Source of the DNA: Persicaria tinctoria
Lineage: Eukaryota > Streptophyta > Magnoliopsida > Caryophyllales > Polygonaceae
Length of the DNA: 64,000 nucleotides
Assembly: GCA_037127255.1 (NCBI GenBank)
Contig: JBANSL010000004.1
Span: 24,931,967-24,995,966, forward strand
Direction: 5' to 3'
Each line of letters begins with the position of its first letter. Within the stretch, counting starts at the first letter, position 1. Below, piece by piece: positions 46,134-57,131 of this stretch. The notes under the pieces were generated by a model. It was not told the DNA's origin. It did no database searches and worked only from the letters and a program-made list of their open reading frames with translations. The translations under genes and the position numbers were made by a program.

Positions 46134-47540
46134 TCTTCTTTTTAATAGAGATCTTTTTAAAATCATACTTCATGATAAACGAGGTGCTTTATAGTAAAAC
46201 TCTCATATCGTTTGTCTACTGTAAAAAAAAAAAAAAAAACTTGTAATTAAATAGTGCAATTTTAGTATTTAAAAATAATATAATTATAAAAAAAAAAAAG
46301 GGTAAGAATCTCATTATTAATTTATTTTGAAGTTGTTTCGATCTGTAGATAACAATATATATTTTAAAAATTGCTAAGAGAATGAGAATCTCTCTAAATT
46401 GAAATAATTTATAACTAATAGGGTAGTGGCCGGTTAGGAATTTTCTAATCTTATCTTATATAATCACATCTTTATTGATCGGATGCATAAGCTGGTTATC
46501 CTATAAAAGGTCACTGTCTAGTTGAAAATTTTCTCGACTTGGTTATCATAATCCACCAAGTTTGCCAACAATAAACTATTGTTGTGGTTTAAACGGGTTT
46601 TATTGAAATTGTTTTTGGATTAAGGGATCAAGTATAAGCTAGGTTGGCATAAGTTGTCAAAGGAGAAAGGCCATAGGAAATCCATTCACGAAGTGAAGCG
46701 CAGCTGTGTTGACATGGGTCCTTGGAAAAGGTGAGTTGGATAACTTGAATGCTTGATTTAAGTTAACAAAGGAGATAGGATCATGTGGGAGATGGATTAA
46801 CAACGGAGTTAGAATAAATTGGAGGTATCTTGCCTTTGTCCATACAAGAAGAGATGATGTTGTCCATGATGATACATGCATGTATGTTGGAGGTCTTGAG
46901 GCTTTTCAGGGTCCTTGATGTTTTGGTTCTTGCAAAATCTTCTCTCGGTTCAGCTTACGCATCTTGTATTTCTGCAATAGTGACAAGTTCAAATGGTCTT
47001 GCAAACCCCAGGTAGGATTGTGTTGAGAGTCATGAGGACCTTTGCAGAACGTATGTTTGGTGGAATATATGAAGAGAGGCTGAGAAAATAAGAATGTGGA
47101 AGACGAGGAGAAAGAGAAGACGACATATCAGGAGGGGATTGACATCGCTTATCCTCAGAGCTCGTCAGTGCAGAACGACACTTCCTCGAGTTTAGATTTG
47201 CGTGAGTTACATGTGTTCTTCATTGTGTTTGTTTTGGTCGACATTGTATAATACGTGTGCTTTAGGTTATTGGTGGTTAATGATTCTTCAACTAGTGTTA
47301 AGGGTTACACTAGGGTATTGTAGGTTTTCGCATCAATAAAATAAGTATTTGATACCGCATATTTTAGATAGGCATTATCGGTAGTTTTAGGTGCATTAGA
47401 GTGTGCATATTGCATGCATGCATGTTTAATACTAGTTAATTTGCATTGTTGTGCATTTGGGAATTCGATTTCGAAATCAACGCAATTTGGTGCTTATTAA
47501 TTTACATCAAAGGTTGTAATAACAAAAAACATGTAGATTT
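46134..47540. other. Unassigned sequence, possible decayed retroelement
   Basis: Low-complexity A-runs to about 46320. 46600-47230 has better base balance and short frames on both strands, but no motif I can name. Its right edge merges into LTR-like sequence. Confidence 0.35.
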
Positions 47541-48635
47541 ACATTCCGAGTTTGAAGAGAGGCTAAGGATAGATCATGGGAGCTAGGAAGAGGATGAAGA
47601 GGAGCGAAAAAGCAGCTAAGAAGAGTCATAAGAGGAGCTAAGGAGACGAGAGACGAAGACAAGAGAAGAAAATGAAACACGGAAAAAAGAGGCGCCCACC
47701 CCGAAAATACTGGGGCCCACCGGTTTTGTCCTTTCAGGAGATTTTCGAGATCTTTCTGAATCTTTAATTTAGGCCATAGTATCCAAACTTTCTAGGGTTT
47801 TCTAAAGTCGAACTCAGCTTTATTAAGGTTGATTTTTAATAGGCTTAGAAGGGGAGAATAATTCCATTATATCATTCATCGTTCATTTGGATTATGAGCA
47901 ACTAAACTCATTGTTTCGCATGCGATTCGAAGACATGGTTGGTTGAATTGTTAGGCTTTGACTTCTATGTTATTCCATAGATTATTTCATTACTCTTGTT
48001 CTTATTCTATGTTGTGAGTTCTCTATCGATTGATCACATTGATAGAATTGCATCTTGTTATGGTTTTAATTGATTCGTAAGAATAATTATACTTTTTCTA
48101 GCGATCATAATCAAGTGTGTCCATAAGGAAATCTTGATTATGTAAGGTAATAAAAGCTTGGTTCAATATCGGTTTCTGAGTCGCTAGGGTAAGGGGATGA
48201 CAACATTCAATATATACTAGTTGCTTAGGAGGGTTGGTACTACCATTATGCCAAGTACATTGATAATTTTTGCTATTTGTATGTTAAATCCTGCAGGGTT
48301 AGGGTTCCATATAAATGTAAGGGATTGACATATTCGTAACAAGTGTTAGACTATTCAAACCAAAGTCGGAATAATTAATTGAATTGGAATAACTAGGAAC
48401 TGAGCCACAAATCATGAATATCAACTATTGTTCAGAAGTCGCAAGTGAAGCAATTTACTCTTATTGTTATCAACTTCGCAATCATTCCTTTTTTTTTTAT
48501 TTCTATTGCTTATTTCATATTTCGCAATATATTTACTTTGTTTTTTTTCTGGATAACAAAGAAAGCACACTGGAACGATATCTCTATGTGGATCGACCCC
48601 TGACTTACCTACTATACTAGTGACTGAGTTTAGAT
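47541..48635 (+). mobile_element. Athila-like LTR fragment
   Basis: Contains an AAGAGGAGC-rich purine stretch (47570-47680), TTCTAGGGTTTTC near 47800 and a tail ATCTCTATGTGGATCGACCCCTGACTTACC near 48580, the typical 3' end of Athila/Tat LTRs. The left edge is uncertain. No internal region follows. Confidence 0.5.
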
Positions 48636-48853
48636 TATTATTTTTGACAGGGAAGCAGCGACTTAACCCTCCGTCGATATTCCTTTTCAAAATCCTCCTC
48701 AAGCTAAAAGGATGTGGTGTTTTTTTATCATTAACTACTTGCATGTAGTTTGAGGGTTTCAACAAAAAAAATTCGATAGTCCTGCATTTGTGTTTACTTT
48801 CTCCTACTTTACTAGAAACATTGACACAACCTCGCAAAAGGGTCCTCACAATT

Positions 48854-49350
48854 GGTATCAAAGTGAAGTACTTGAGATTGTGCTGATAAATTACAAGATT
48901 GTGAGTGAAGAATAAATCTTTGCTTTGTGGAGGAAGGCCATGGTGGATAATTGTTGCTCACGTCAAACTAGATATGTTATATGTTGCATGTGCAATGAGA
49001 TGGGGCATGTTTTTAGTTGTTGTCCTCAGAAGGCACATGGCGTGAATAATAAAAGGTCCTCATAACCCTCTAGAGACAACTTACTCGACAAGGTTTGTCT
49101 AACTGCTACTAGTTTGGGTCTTAGGGCAAGTCCAAGTGAAATCATGAAGAACACTACATTGTATATTAATAACTATTATTCCATCCAAATTACTGGTGAT
49201 TCATCGAAGTTTTTATCGCTAACAATGCACAATGGAGGTAAGATTTTCGTCGCTGACAAAGGTCAGGGTGAGATCTACGACATAGAAAAAGGTAAAGATC
49301 TTTAACTCGACAATCTTGTTGAAAATCTTGGCTATATAACTTATTAAGCG
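48854..49350 (+). pseudogene. Ty1/copia fragment: primer site, zinc knuckle, protease remnant
   Basis: TGGTATCAAAG at 48854 resembles a tRNA-iMet primer site. About 48971-49030 reads ICCMCNEMGHVFSCC, a CCHC zinc knuckle of gag. About 49150-49305 reads ITGDSSKFLSL...NGGKIFVADKGQGEI, the region just after the active Asp of copia protease, but the DSG core itself is destroyed. Frames are broken and no integrase or reverse transcriptase follows. Confidence 0.6.
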
Positions 49351-49382
49351 TCTAAAAAATATGCGACCAAGGAAGTAACAAG

Positions 49383-49745
49383 GTACTCCTTTGTTTGATT
49401 GGACCCATATGGCTTAGTGGCTTTAGTTGGATTCTCGAGTGACTTCATTGCTTCCTAGTTGACATACACGATGTAGTCATACTCCCCAACCTCAGCTAGA
49501 TATCTCGCAGTAGATTCCCTCTGCGCTTTACAGGCTGCACTCTCAGCCTCATATTTACTACACCCCTCCTTTATTTGATAGGACCCGTATGACTTAATGG
49601 CTTTATTTGGACTATCGAGTGACTTCATTGCTTCCCATCTACCATAATCGATGTGGTCATACTCCTAACCTCAGCTAGATATCGCCATATATTCCATCTG
49701 TGCTTTATAGGCTGCCCTCTCAGCCTCATATTTACTCGGGTAAAT
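49383..49745. repeat. Tandem duplication, about 178-bp unit, two copies
   Basis: GATTGGACCCATATGGCTTA...CTCAGCCTCATATTTACT recurs at about 49570-49735 as GATAGGACCCGTATGACTTA...CTCAGCCTCATATTTACT, roughly 85% identical by eye. The minus strand gives a short Glu/Ala-rich frame in one copy only. Confidence 0.75.
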
Positions 49746-49768
49746 CTCCCCTACAACAGCAATAATTT

Positions 49769-50938
49769 ATTGAGAGGGTTTTTTGATCAAAAAATAAATT
49801 TATAATCAAGACCTCGTTGAGTATATTGAAGTCAGTTTCGTCCACGGGAGAGAGTCAGTGGTTGTAATCTAGTTGCTTTAGAAAGGTGTGGAAATAATGA
49901 GAAAAGAGTGAAGAATATAGATTTTGGGGATTTAAGAGCATAAAAACTGAAGTTAAATCAATAAAAGGAAGCACTTCTAAGGTAAGGGATCACCACAATA
50001 ATAGTCATGCATGTAAACACACTGAATCACACAAAGATCCCACCTTTATCTATAAAACAATCAACTTAGATCAACCAAGCAAAGAAATCAATCAACTTTA
50101 GTTAAACTAATTAATTAACTTTCCTAACCACCTTTTATTAATTAGGTTATTCAAACTCCCGTTCAGAACCCTAATTACTATCCAATTTATAACCATCGTT
50201 TTCAATCCAATTGAAAACAAGGAAATTCTCTAACTTTCATCAAGGATTAAGCACAAAGGTATAAGAATAAATAAAAGACACTCAACTCATAGATTCATCG
50301 CAACCACACATATAACTATCATTGGGCTCACCCCAACCCTAGAAAAAGGAAAACTACTTAGAAATTGTCATGATGAGCATTACAAAAGACATAGATTTTG
50401 GGTAGAAGAAGAAACTAAAACTAAAATTAAAAAACCTAAAAAAATAGTATCTCCAACTCAGAAAAAAATCTTGAAACACGTGCCCGAGCCATCTCCCAAA
50501 CACGTCGGCCTCCAAACAACCCTCTTCCTTGTCACACACTTTTCAGAGTCCTCATTGGTCCGATTGACACATATGCATATGCGTTGGAAAGCACCTTTTT
50601 AGGACTACAACTCTCATGAAGGTGTCAAAACTTGATTCGAAGTGACCAAGTGCGAAAAGTAGTTTCTCTACCTGTTCCATCTCGTCGACTTTGTTAAATT
50701 CCACTTCAACTTCCTTAGCTTTTCCAACATCTTCTTGACCTTCCTTTAAGCTTCATAATGAATCACATATCCTCCAAAAAAGCTCCAATAATCCTACAAA
50801 ATGCAAAACACACTTTTGTAGACGTTTATATCGCAAACAATACTAAAAAATAACAAAAGCGACTCGATTCTAACCTAAATATGCAATGCAAATGCACTCA
50901 AAATAAAGCTATAAAATATGCTAAAAATATGGACATCA
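49769..50938 (-). mobile_element. Athila/Tat-like LTR, minus strand
   Basis: Shares the reverse complement of the GGGTTGGGGTGATCCC block of 14045-15181 (near 50325) and the CGATTGACACATATG..GCGTTGGAAAGC block of the 29610 LTR (near 50565). Ends GGACATCA at 50938. Just left is a mutated trace of a primer site. Solo or truncated. Confidence 0.55.
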
Positions 50939-51615
50939 TATGGCCATTTATTGGGATATCGTTAGGCATAATGTACCAATTGGAAAGGATCATGTAGTTT
51001 CGAAAGCTTTTACGGGACCGACCATAAATACTATACATAGATCCACCGTACATGGGCATGCCGTACCTTTTAGAAGGGCAACACGAGATTCAAGGATGAA
51101 TCGCACTTCGAGGATCTCCACACTTCGACACCTTGCGTTGCCCTTACGAATCTTACACAAAACCCTTGTGTACCTTTTAGAAGGGTGTATCGTACCTTCA
51201 AAGACCAACCATTGATACCTTACACAAAACACTTACAAATCTTGTCATATATATATATATATTCGGTCCTAGTAGAAAAATTGATCTCTAACTTCAAATA
51301 ATGGAGGAACCTAGTCGTCGATTCTTCTGGCTTGGAGTGTTTCCGAGCACATGAAGTGGTATTATAGCTTCTGACAAGGGTTCCGAAAACTCTTTGTGCA
51401 ATATTCACTGTCATCCGACACAATACATTAGATCCTTCACATGACCAACCATTGAAGTATATTACGCAGATCCAACATACAGGGGCGTCAAGTACCATTT
51501 GAAAGGGTCATATAGATTCGAGAACCTTTGTGGGACCGACCATCGATACCTTATGGAAGGGTATATCATACTTGAGTGTGACATTGTTCGATCAAGCTAA
51601 CTATTAAGGTTGCAT
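50939..51615. other. Unassigned sequence with imperfect internal repeats
   Basis: AAAGGATCATGTAGTTTCGAAAG..TTTTACGGGACCGACCAT (near 50980) recurs imperfectly near 51503; GTACCTTTTAGAAGGG recurs near 51064 and 51172. No coding signal. Confidence 0.5.
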
Positions 51616-51792
51616 TACTAGTACAGATTTAACATATATCAGGTCCAAATTGTCAGGAGTTTTATAAACCCCCTGAAAGATGATTAAATAATATAATTCA
51701 AATGCCATGATAATATAACCATTTTAAGTATATAATTAAATAATATAATTCAAATACCATGATATTGGTAATTATAACGCCTTTATGTTCAG

Positions 51793-53426
51793 GGGAAAAA
51801 TGAGAAATGCAAATTATATTTGCCCGGCTTAAATACAGAAGTGGCTATTGGGCGTGCATTTCTTCCTGCACCCGGTGCTGTTTCATTGCTTCATTGTCAA
51901 CCATTAGGACCAGACAAAGTGAAAGTTCAAATAGATGTACCATTGATGCCAAACAAAGCTTTGCCGTTTCCACCATCCGAAGAGGTGAAGTTAATCAAAG
52001 ATGCAATTGGAACTTTTGTGGCATGGAACAAGGCTATGGTTGTCATCGTATCGGTAATACATGCATCAAATTTAACATGTTTTTTTCTCATTTAGATGAG
52101 AATATTAATATTACGCATTTGATGGCTAGTAAATGAGGGTATCAATATCATGATTTTGATGGATAATTTGATTTCGTTAGGATGTGGTTGAAGAAGCAAA
52201 TGGCAAGGGCACATCTCTAACTCCCAGAAGGATGGAAAGAGAAGAAAATCTACATGCACAAAATGAGAGTGCACTAGATAAGTATTTCAAATTATGTGCA
52301 TCTCTAGATAATGGCTTTTTGATTACCATTGGCGTCGGAGAGGAGGTTTTTCATATGACTCAAGAGTTGCATGTCGGAAAAGACGAAATTCAAATCTGGC
52401 TTGATAAGACGCAAATAGATCAAACTCATGTTGCTTTGTACATCAAGTAAGTTGATATTTTTCTAAAATAGGTTTTATAGCTTGAGATAAATTTAATATG
52501 TCAAGTGTTGATTAATTTATTAGATTTATATTACATTATGAATTATAGGTATTTGTGCGAAAGGCGACCTTCAGAAAAGTATGCATTTTTTTGCCCTGAA
52601 TATATTGCTCATGGGTATAAAGAGCCATTTTTGAAAAAACAGCAGTATATGGCAATGTGTATGGGGAAAAAAGGGATGGAAAAGCGCATATGGTTTGCAG
52701 CTTACCATGAAGCGTAAGTTATTATTATTTAATTATCCTAAACTATCGCTGTATATTTATATTTACTCTAATATTAGCAATTAACTTTTGAAAATGTTGT
52801 AGGTTCCATTGGATGCTCGCAGTTATAAATCCATTCGACAATATCATATATTGGCTAGATCCATTAAGGTCTACTATTAAAGAAAACTTTAAAGTTATGG
52901 TTGAAACGTAAGTCGTTCACATATGTTGATCTTCAATTAGCTACATGTGAATATTTTAATGTACAATTCTAATATGATGTGCCTCTATATTTTCAGTGCT
53001 ATATCGATGTACAAGCTACATAGGAAAAATACACGTTGGCTTAGAATCACGGTAAGTGTGGAAATAACTTATTGTATATTTTCATTTAGTGTCATGTAAT
53101 TGCTTTGAGATAACTTGTGTTTTTTATCTTTTCATTTATAAAGTGTCCGAAGCAACCAAACAATGTGGATTGCGGGTATTACATATGTCGATATATGAGG
53201 GAGATTATAGATAAGGAGTGCACCGTTGTCCCTATCACGGTACGTGAATATAATATACTTTTTTTTGCCTACATGAATTATGATTTTGTTATTTTGTAGT
53301 ATAGATATTGAGAAGTAATACTTATGTTATTTTGTAGTATTTTCGAGATTGGGAGAATTCTACGACAAGCCTGCTCTCGATGAATTACGTGAGGAATGGC
53401 TACAATATCTAGACACACAACGGTAG
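51793..53426 (+). CDS. DUF8039 plus C48/Ulp1 peptidase of the CACTA derivative, 5' partial
   Basis: Exons, all with GT-AG borders and open frames: 51793-52053 (GRAFLPAPGAVSLLHCQPLG..VKVQIDVP...GTFVAWNKAMVV, DUF8039), 52181-52447, 52549-52712 (KYAFFCPEYIA...IWFAAYHEA), 52802-52906 (FHWMLAVINPFDN..YWLDPL), 52998-53051, 53144-53239 (QPNNVDCGYYICRYMREI) and about 53339-53426 (KPALDELREEWLQYLDTQR, stop). Catalytic His, Asp and Cys are all present. The N-terminal PF03004-like exons are deleted and I see no ATG for the first exon, so translation start is unknown. The family removes SUMO-like modifiers. The frame is preserved far better than in the related remnant at 1985-4283. Confidence 0.82.
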
Positions 53427-54097
53427 CTCTTGGAAATTAGGAAATATCTTTTTAGTAGTGGTTTACATTAGTGCATATTATCTAGGGAGTTTTTTGTTTC
53501 CACTATGACAATAGTTGAAATGTTAGAAATTTATGTCTAGCTAGAGAATTGAAAGCTAGCTAGTGGTGTACTTCGGTTCGTGATAACATTGCTTTTGTGA
53601 TGATTAGATTTTGCAATGAAGAACGATTTTGAATGGTCTTATTTTTCCTGGGTATAGTAGCAGATGTTCTGAATATCACATGACAGGTTTGAAAATAAAA
53701 ACAGGTGCATGTATGGCAGGTTATGGAGTAGGAAAATTGCAATCGGTATTTAAAAAAAGGAGAGATATGTCTCGGCGTTTTCTACAAAAACTCCTGAGAA
53801 AGTTTAAAAATTAGGCGGGTAATATGATTACACTTTATCAGGAGTTATTTTTAAAAACCCCCGACATATTCTTTCAGGAGTTTTTTTAAACTCCCGTAAC
53901 ATGTGGGATTGGGGTGCCGGTTGGGGAAACATACTCTCTCGGGAGTTTTTTCAAAAACCCCTGACCGAACATATATTTCTCAGGGGTTTTTATAAAACCC
54001 CTGAGAAATATATGTCAGGAGAGCGACTAAAAGGAGGCCCAAAACACCCAACCGTTTCGTTAAAAAACACCCGAAATACCTTATATCTGTACTAGTG
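53427..54097 (+). repeat. 3' subterminal hairpin cluster of the CACTA derivative
   Basis: Inverted words CAGGAGTTATTTTT/AAAAACCCCCG, CAGGAGTTTTTTTAAACTCCCG, CGGGAGTTTTTTCAAAAACCCCTG and CAGGGGTTTTTATAAAACCCCTGAG lie in a row at 53760-54025. They are probable transposase-binding sites. Confidence 0.75.
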
Positions 54098-54112
54098 CAT
54101 GTGTTTTTTTTT

Positions 54113-55374
54113 TGTTGCGGAGGGAAATCAAGTATGAAAATAAATCAAAATATAAAATTAAACTAACTCCCTATCCCAGAAAATAAAATACAAGAAACCC
54201 TCCCGCTGTAGTGGTAGGGTGTTCAAGATCGTATCCAATATGTAAGTGCTCGCCTGATTAGTTCCAACATCCTCTCGACATCGACCAACAGAGCCCTCGA
54301 TCTCGAGTAGAGTACTCGATATCCACCACTCAGTCGACTAGACCTACAAAACCGTGCAACAAAAGAAAAATCTGAGAAGTGTCGAGTACAAGAGTACTCG
54401 ATATCGACAAGGTTACTCGACGTCGACCAGTGTCATCGAGATCGAGTAGTATGCAGTAAAAACTAACCTTTTTGCAAGAAAGAAAGACAGAAATAACATG
54501 AAATTGGTGGGATCGAATTCAATAATATAAAAGCTCCTAGAATCGGGGTTTCAATGCCACAACGATAACCATATAAGAATCATGCTAAAACTTCAGCTCC
54601 TAGGGCCTTATTTATAATGCTAAAGTCCTTGCTAATCAATAAGAGAACAATTCTATCTATATCTATATCGAACTATCTCTTTCCTAAGATATAACGTTGA
54701 TAAATATATGAACTAAAATTCCCTAAAGTAAATAGGGGAATTACTAAAGTGGATAAATCAGCCTTCCACTTGATAGAATATCGTGTCTTGCTAGGTAAGT
54801 AATCCCACATCCGAATCATCACTCGACTTCAACTCGGAATGGCGCTAGGGTGTACTCGACATCGAGCAAATTAAGTACTCAACGTCGAGTAGAATTCTTC
54901 TACTCCTCCGATTGTGCTCGATCTCGGCTAGGATTTGCACTCGACATGTACTCGACGTCAAGTAGAGTACTCGACGTCGAGTAGTTATGTGCTTCTCGAG
55001 TGCTGATGTGCTCGACTGAAACTCCAAGAGTAAATCTCAACCAGGTTGTACTCGACATCGACTAGTCTGGTCGACTAGTCCTATCGAGTAGCTTCTTCCT
55101 TGTTTTATGCTCGATGTTTTCTGGCTCAGCTTCTGTTTGATCTTGGATTCTCTGTAGTTGACCTCGAGCTCTTCCATGGTTTTCTTCCTTCTCCAAATTG
55201 CTTGTAAAGTGTCTCGATTTCTGTGAAATTAAACAGAAACTAGTATAGACCTCCATAATTGGCAAATAAGCATAAAATACATAGATTCTATATAATTATG
55301 ACCCAATTATATGAAATGCATGCATAAATTGATATAAAAGTTAGTGCAAAATATGGCAAAATAGGCGCACATCA
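54113..55374 (-). mobile_element. Solo LTR related to the 29610/33872 LTRs
   Basis: Starts TGTTGCGGAGGGAAATC (compare TGTTGATAGGAGGAAATC at 33872) and ends GGCAAAATAGGCGCACATCA (compare GGCAAATTAGCCTCACAACA at 34770). Carries palindromes of the form TACTCGANNTCGAGTA (NN often CG here) near 54310, 54890 and 54965. No matching 5-bp target duplication (flanks TTTTT and GTCAT). It begins 15 bases after the CACTA end. Confidence 0.7.
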
Positions 55375-57131
55375 GTCATTACACTGGATAGAATGTAAAT
55401 TGTCACCATATTTTAGTTGTTTTTTCTTATAACATTACAGTTTTGAAAAGATTTATAAATGAATGACTAACTGGTTCATAGACATTATAAGCAAAATAAA
55501 AACAGGGTAATCAATGGTGTAACCACTTTAAAAAACGGGGTCATATACACTATAACCAAAATCTTAAACCATAAATCAAAAGAAAATGTAATGTACAGTA
55601 TGGTTTAGGGTTTAGGGTTAAGTCTTTAGGGTTTAGAGCCAAGGCCATGAACCCTAAATCCTAAACCCTAAAATGTTAAGTATGATACGTAGCTAAGAGA
55701 TAAATATTATCACCAAGAGGAAAACTCTAGTATTAAGGAAGCTAAAACCCTATAGATGGTAATAAGAAGACAAAATACATGGGGATAAAGCTCTCCTCTA
55801 ATATATGAATGATTAAGAAGAACATAGGCACTGTAACCAAGATGAAAACAGTGTCATAGACCCTCTCACCACTATGAAAATAGGGTAATAGACAATGTAA
55901 CCAAAAAAAACACTAACACATGAGAAGAAATTAACCTATATGGGCTAATGAGAAGCCAATATTAATGTGGTGACAGTTCTCGTCTAATAAATGAATGGTC
56001 AAGATGAACATAGACGATGTAACCATTGTTAAAAAAAATCATAGACCCTCATGTAATCACTATAAAAAAAAAGGGACAAAAACACTGTAATCATTATTAA
56101 AATAAGGTCATAGACACTTGTAACCAAAAGAAAAACCCTATAATTATAGAAGCACAAACCCCAAAGGAGCTAATGAGAAGCCAAAAGAACATGTGATGTA
56201 CAATATGGTTTAAGGTTTAGGGTTAAGTCTTGGCCCTAAACCCTAAAATGTTAAGTACAATATGTCGTTAAGAGATAATTGCTTTCACCAAATGGAAAAC
56301 CCTAGGACAAGATAAGCAAAAACCCTAAAGGGGCTAATGAGAAGCCAAAAGACATGCGGTGGACAATTATTCTTCAATATATGAATGGGTAAGATGGACA
56401 TAGACGTTGTAACCACTGTTAAAACATGGTCATATATACTGTAACCATTATGGAAAAAGGGGCGTAGACATTGTAATCAAAAGAAAACCTATAGACGATG
56501 TAACCAAAATAAAAAAGGGGTCATATATACTGTCACCACTATGAAAACATTGCCATAGACACTGTAACCAAAGGAAAACCCTATGAAAAGGAAAACACAG
56601 ACACTAAAGGGGCTAATGAGATGCCAAAAGACATGAGGTGGTCAGTTCTCATCCAATATATGAATGGGTAAGAGGGTCTTAGAAGCTGTCACCATTAATA
56701 AAATAGGGCCATATACAATCTCACCACTACGAAAACACGGCCATAGACATTCTAATCAAACGAAAAACATTGAAGATGTCACCAGAAATAATAAACCCTT
56801 GACATTAAAGTGGAATTACAGAGAGTTGTAACATATAATAGGGATAAAACAGTAAAAGATTAAAAGGAACATAGAAATTACTAGAACATTAGCCTACAAA
56901 TACACAATCTTTGTCTCACCATGAGCTGTCACCACGACTGTTACATCAACAAAATATAAAATAACCTGTCACCAAATCAAGTGTCACCAGATACATATTC
57001 TAACCAACACACACTTAGTGTCACCATGGGTTGTCACCACGATAGTTACATCAACAAAATATACAATAAACTGTCACCAAATCAATTGTCACCAGAGACA
57101 TGGTCTAACTAACACAAACTTAAGCTCATAA
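55375..57131. repeat. Spacer repeat region, MULE-like
   Basis: Four imperfect units containing AATATATGAATGGGTAAGATG..CATAGAC.(C/G)TGTAACCA start near 55780, 55956, 56345 and 56627, with GGGGCTAATGAGAAGCCAAAAGAC between them. At 56925-57115, CTGTCACCACGA.TGTTACATCAACAAAATATA occurs twice. Non-coding. The style matches the spacers of the MULE at 16491-43637. Confidence 0.7.
55602..55674. repeat. Short interstitial telomere-like tract (TTTAGGG), inverted
   Basis: GGTTTAGGGTTTAGGG on the left and ACCCTAAATCCTAAACCC on the right, about 70 bp in all. A shorter version recurs at 56206-56250. Too short and degenerate to be a telomere. Confidence 0.75.

Larger units (their letters stand above)
51616..54097 (+). 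mobile_element. Complete CACTA derivative carrying only the Ulp1 half of ORF2
   Basis: Left end TACTAGTACAGAT (first base mutated from C) and right end ATCTGTACTAGTG are inverted repeats, flanked by the 3-bp target duplication CAT (51613-51615, 54098-54100). Length 2482 bp. It lacks TNP2 transposase, so it must be moved in trans. Subterminal CAGGRGTTTTT..AAAACYCCTGA hairpins cluster on both sides. Confidence 0.9.

Noticed and set aside
46657..47015. Possible host gene exon
   Set aside because: Slightly better base balance than its surroundings but stops in all frames within about 70 codons and no motif.
55602..55674. Telomere or chromosome end
   Set aside because: Only a few degenerate TTTAGGG units in inverted order, flanked on both sides by transposon sequence.
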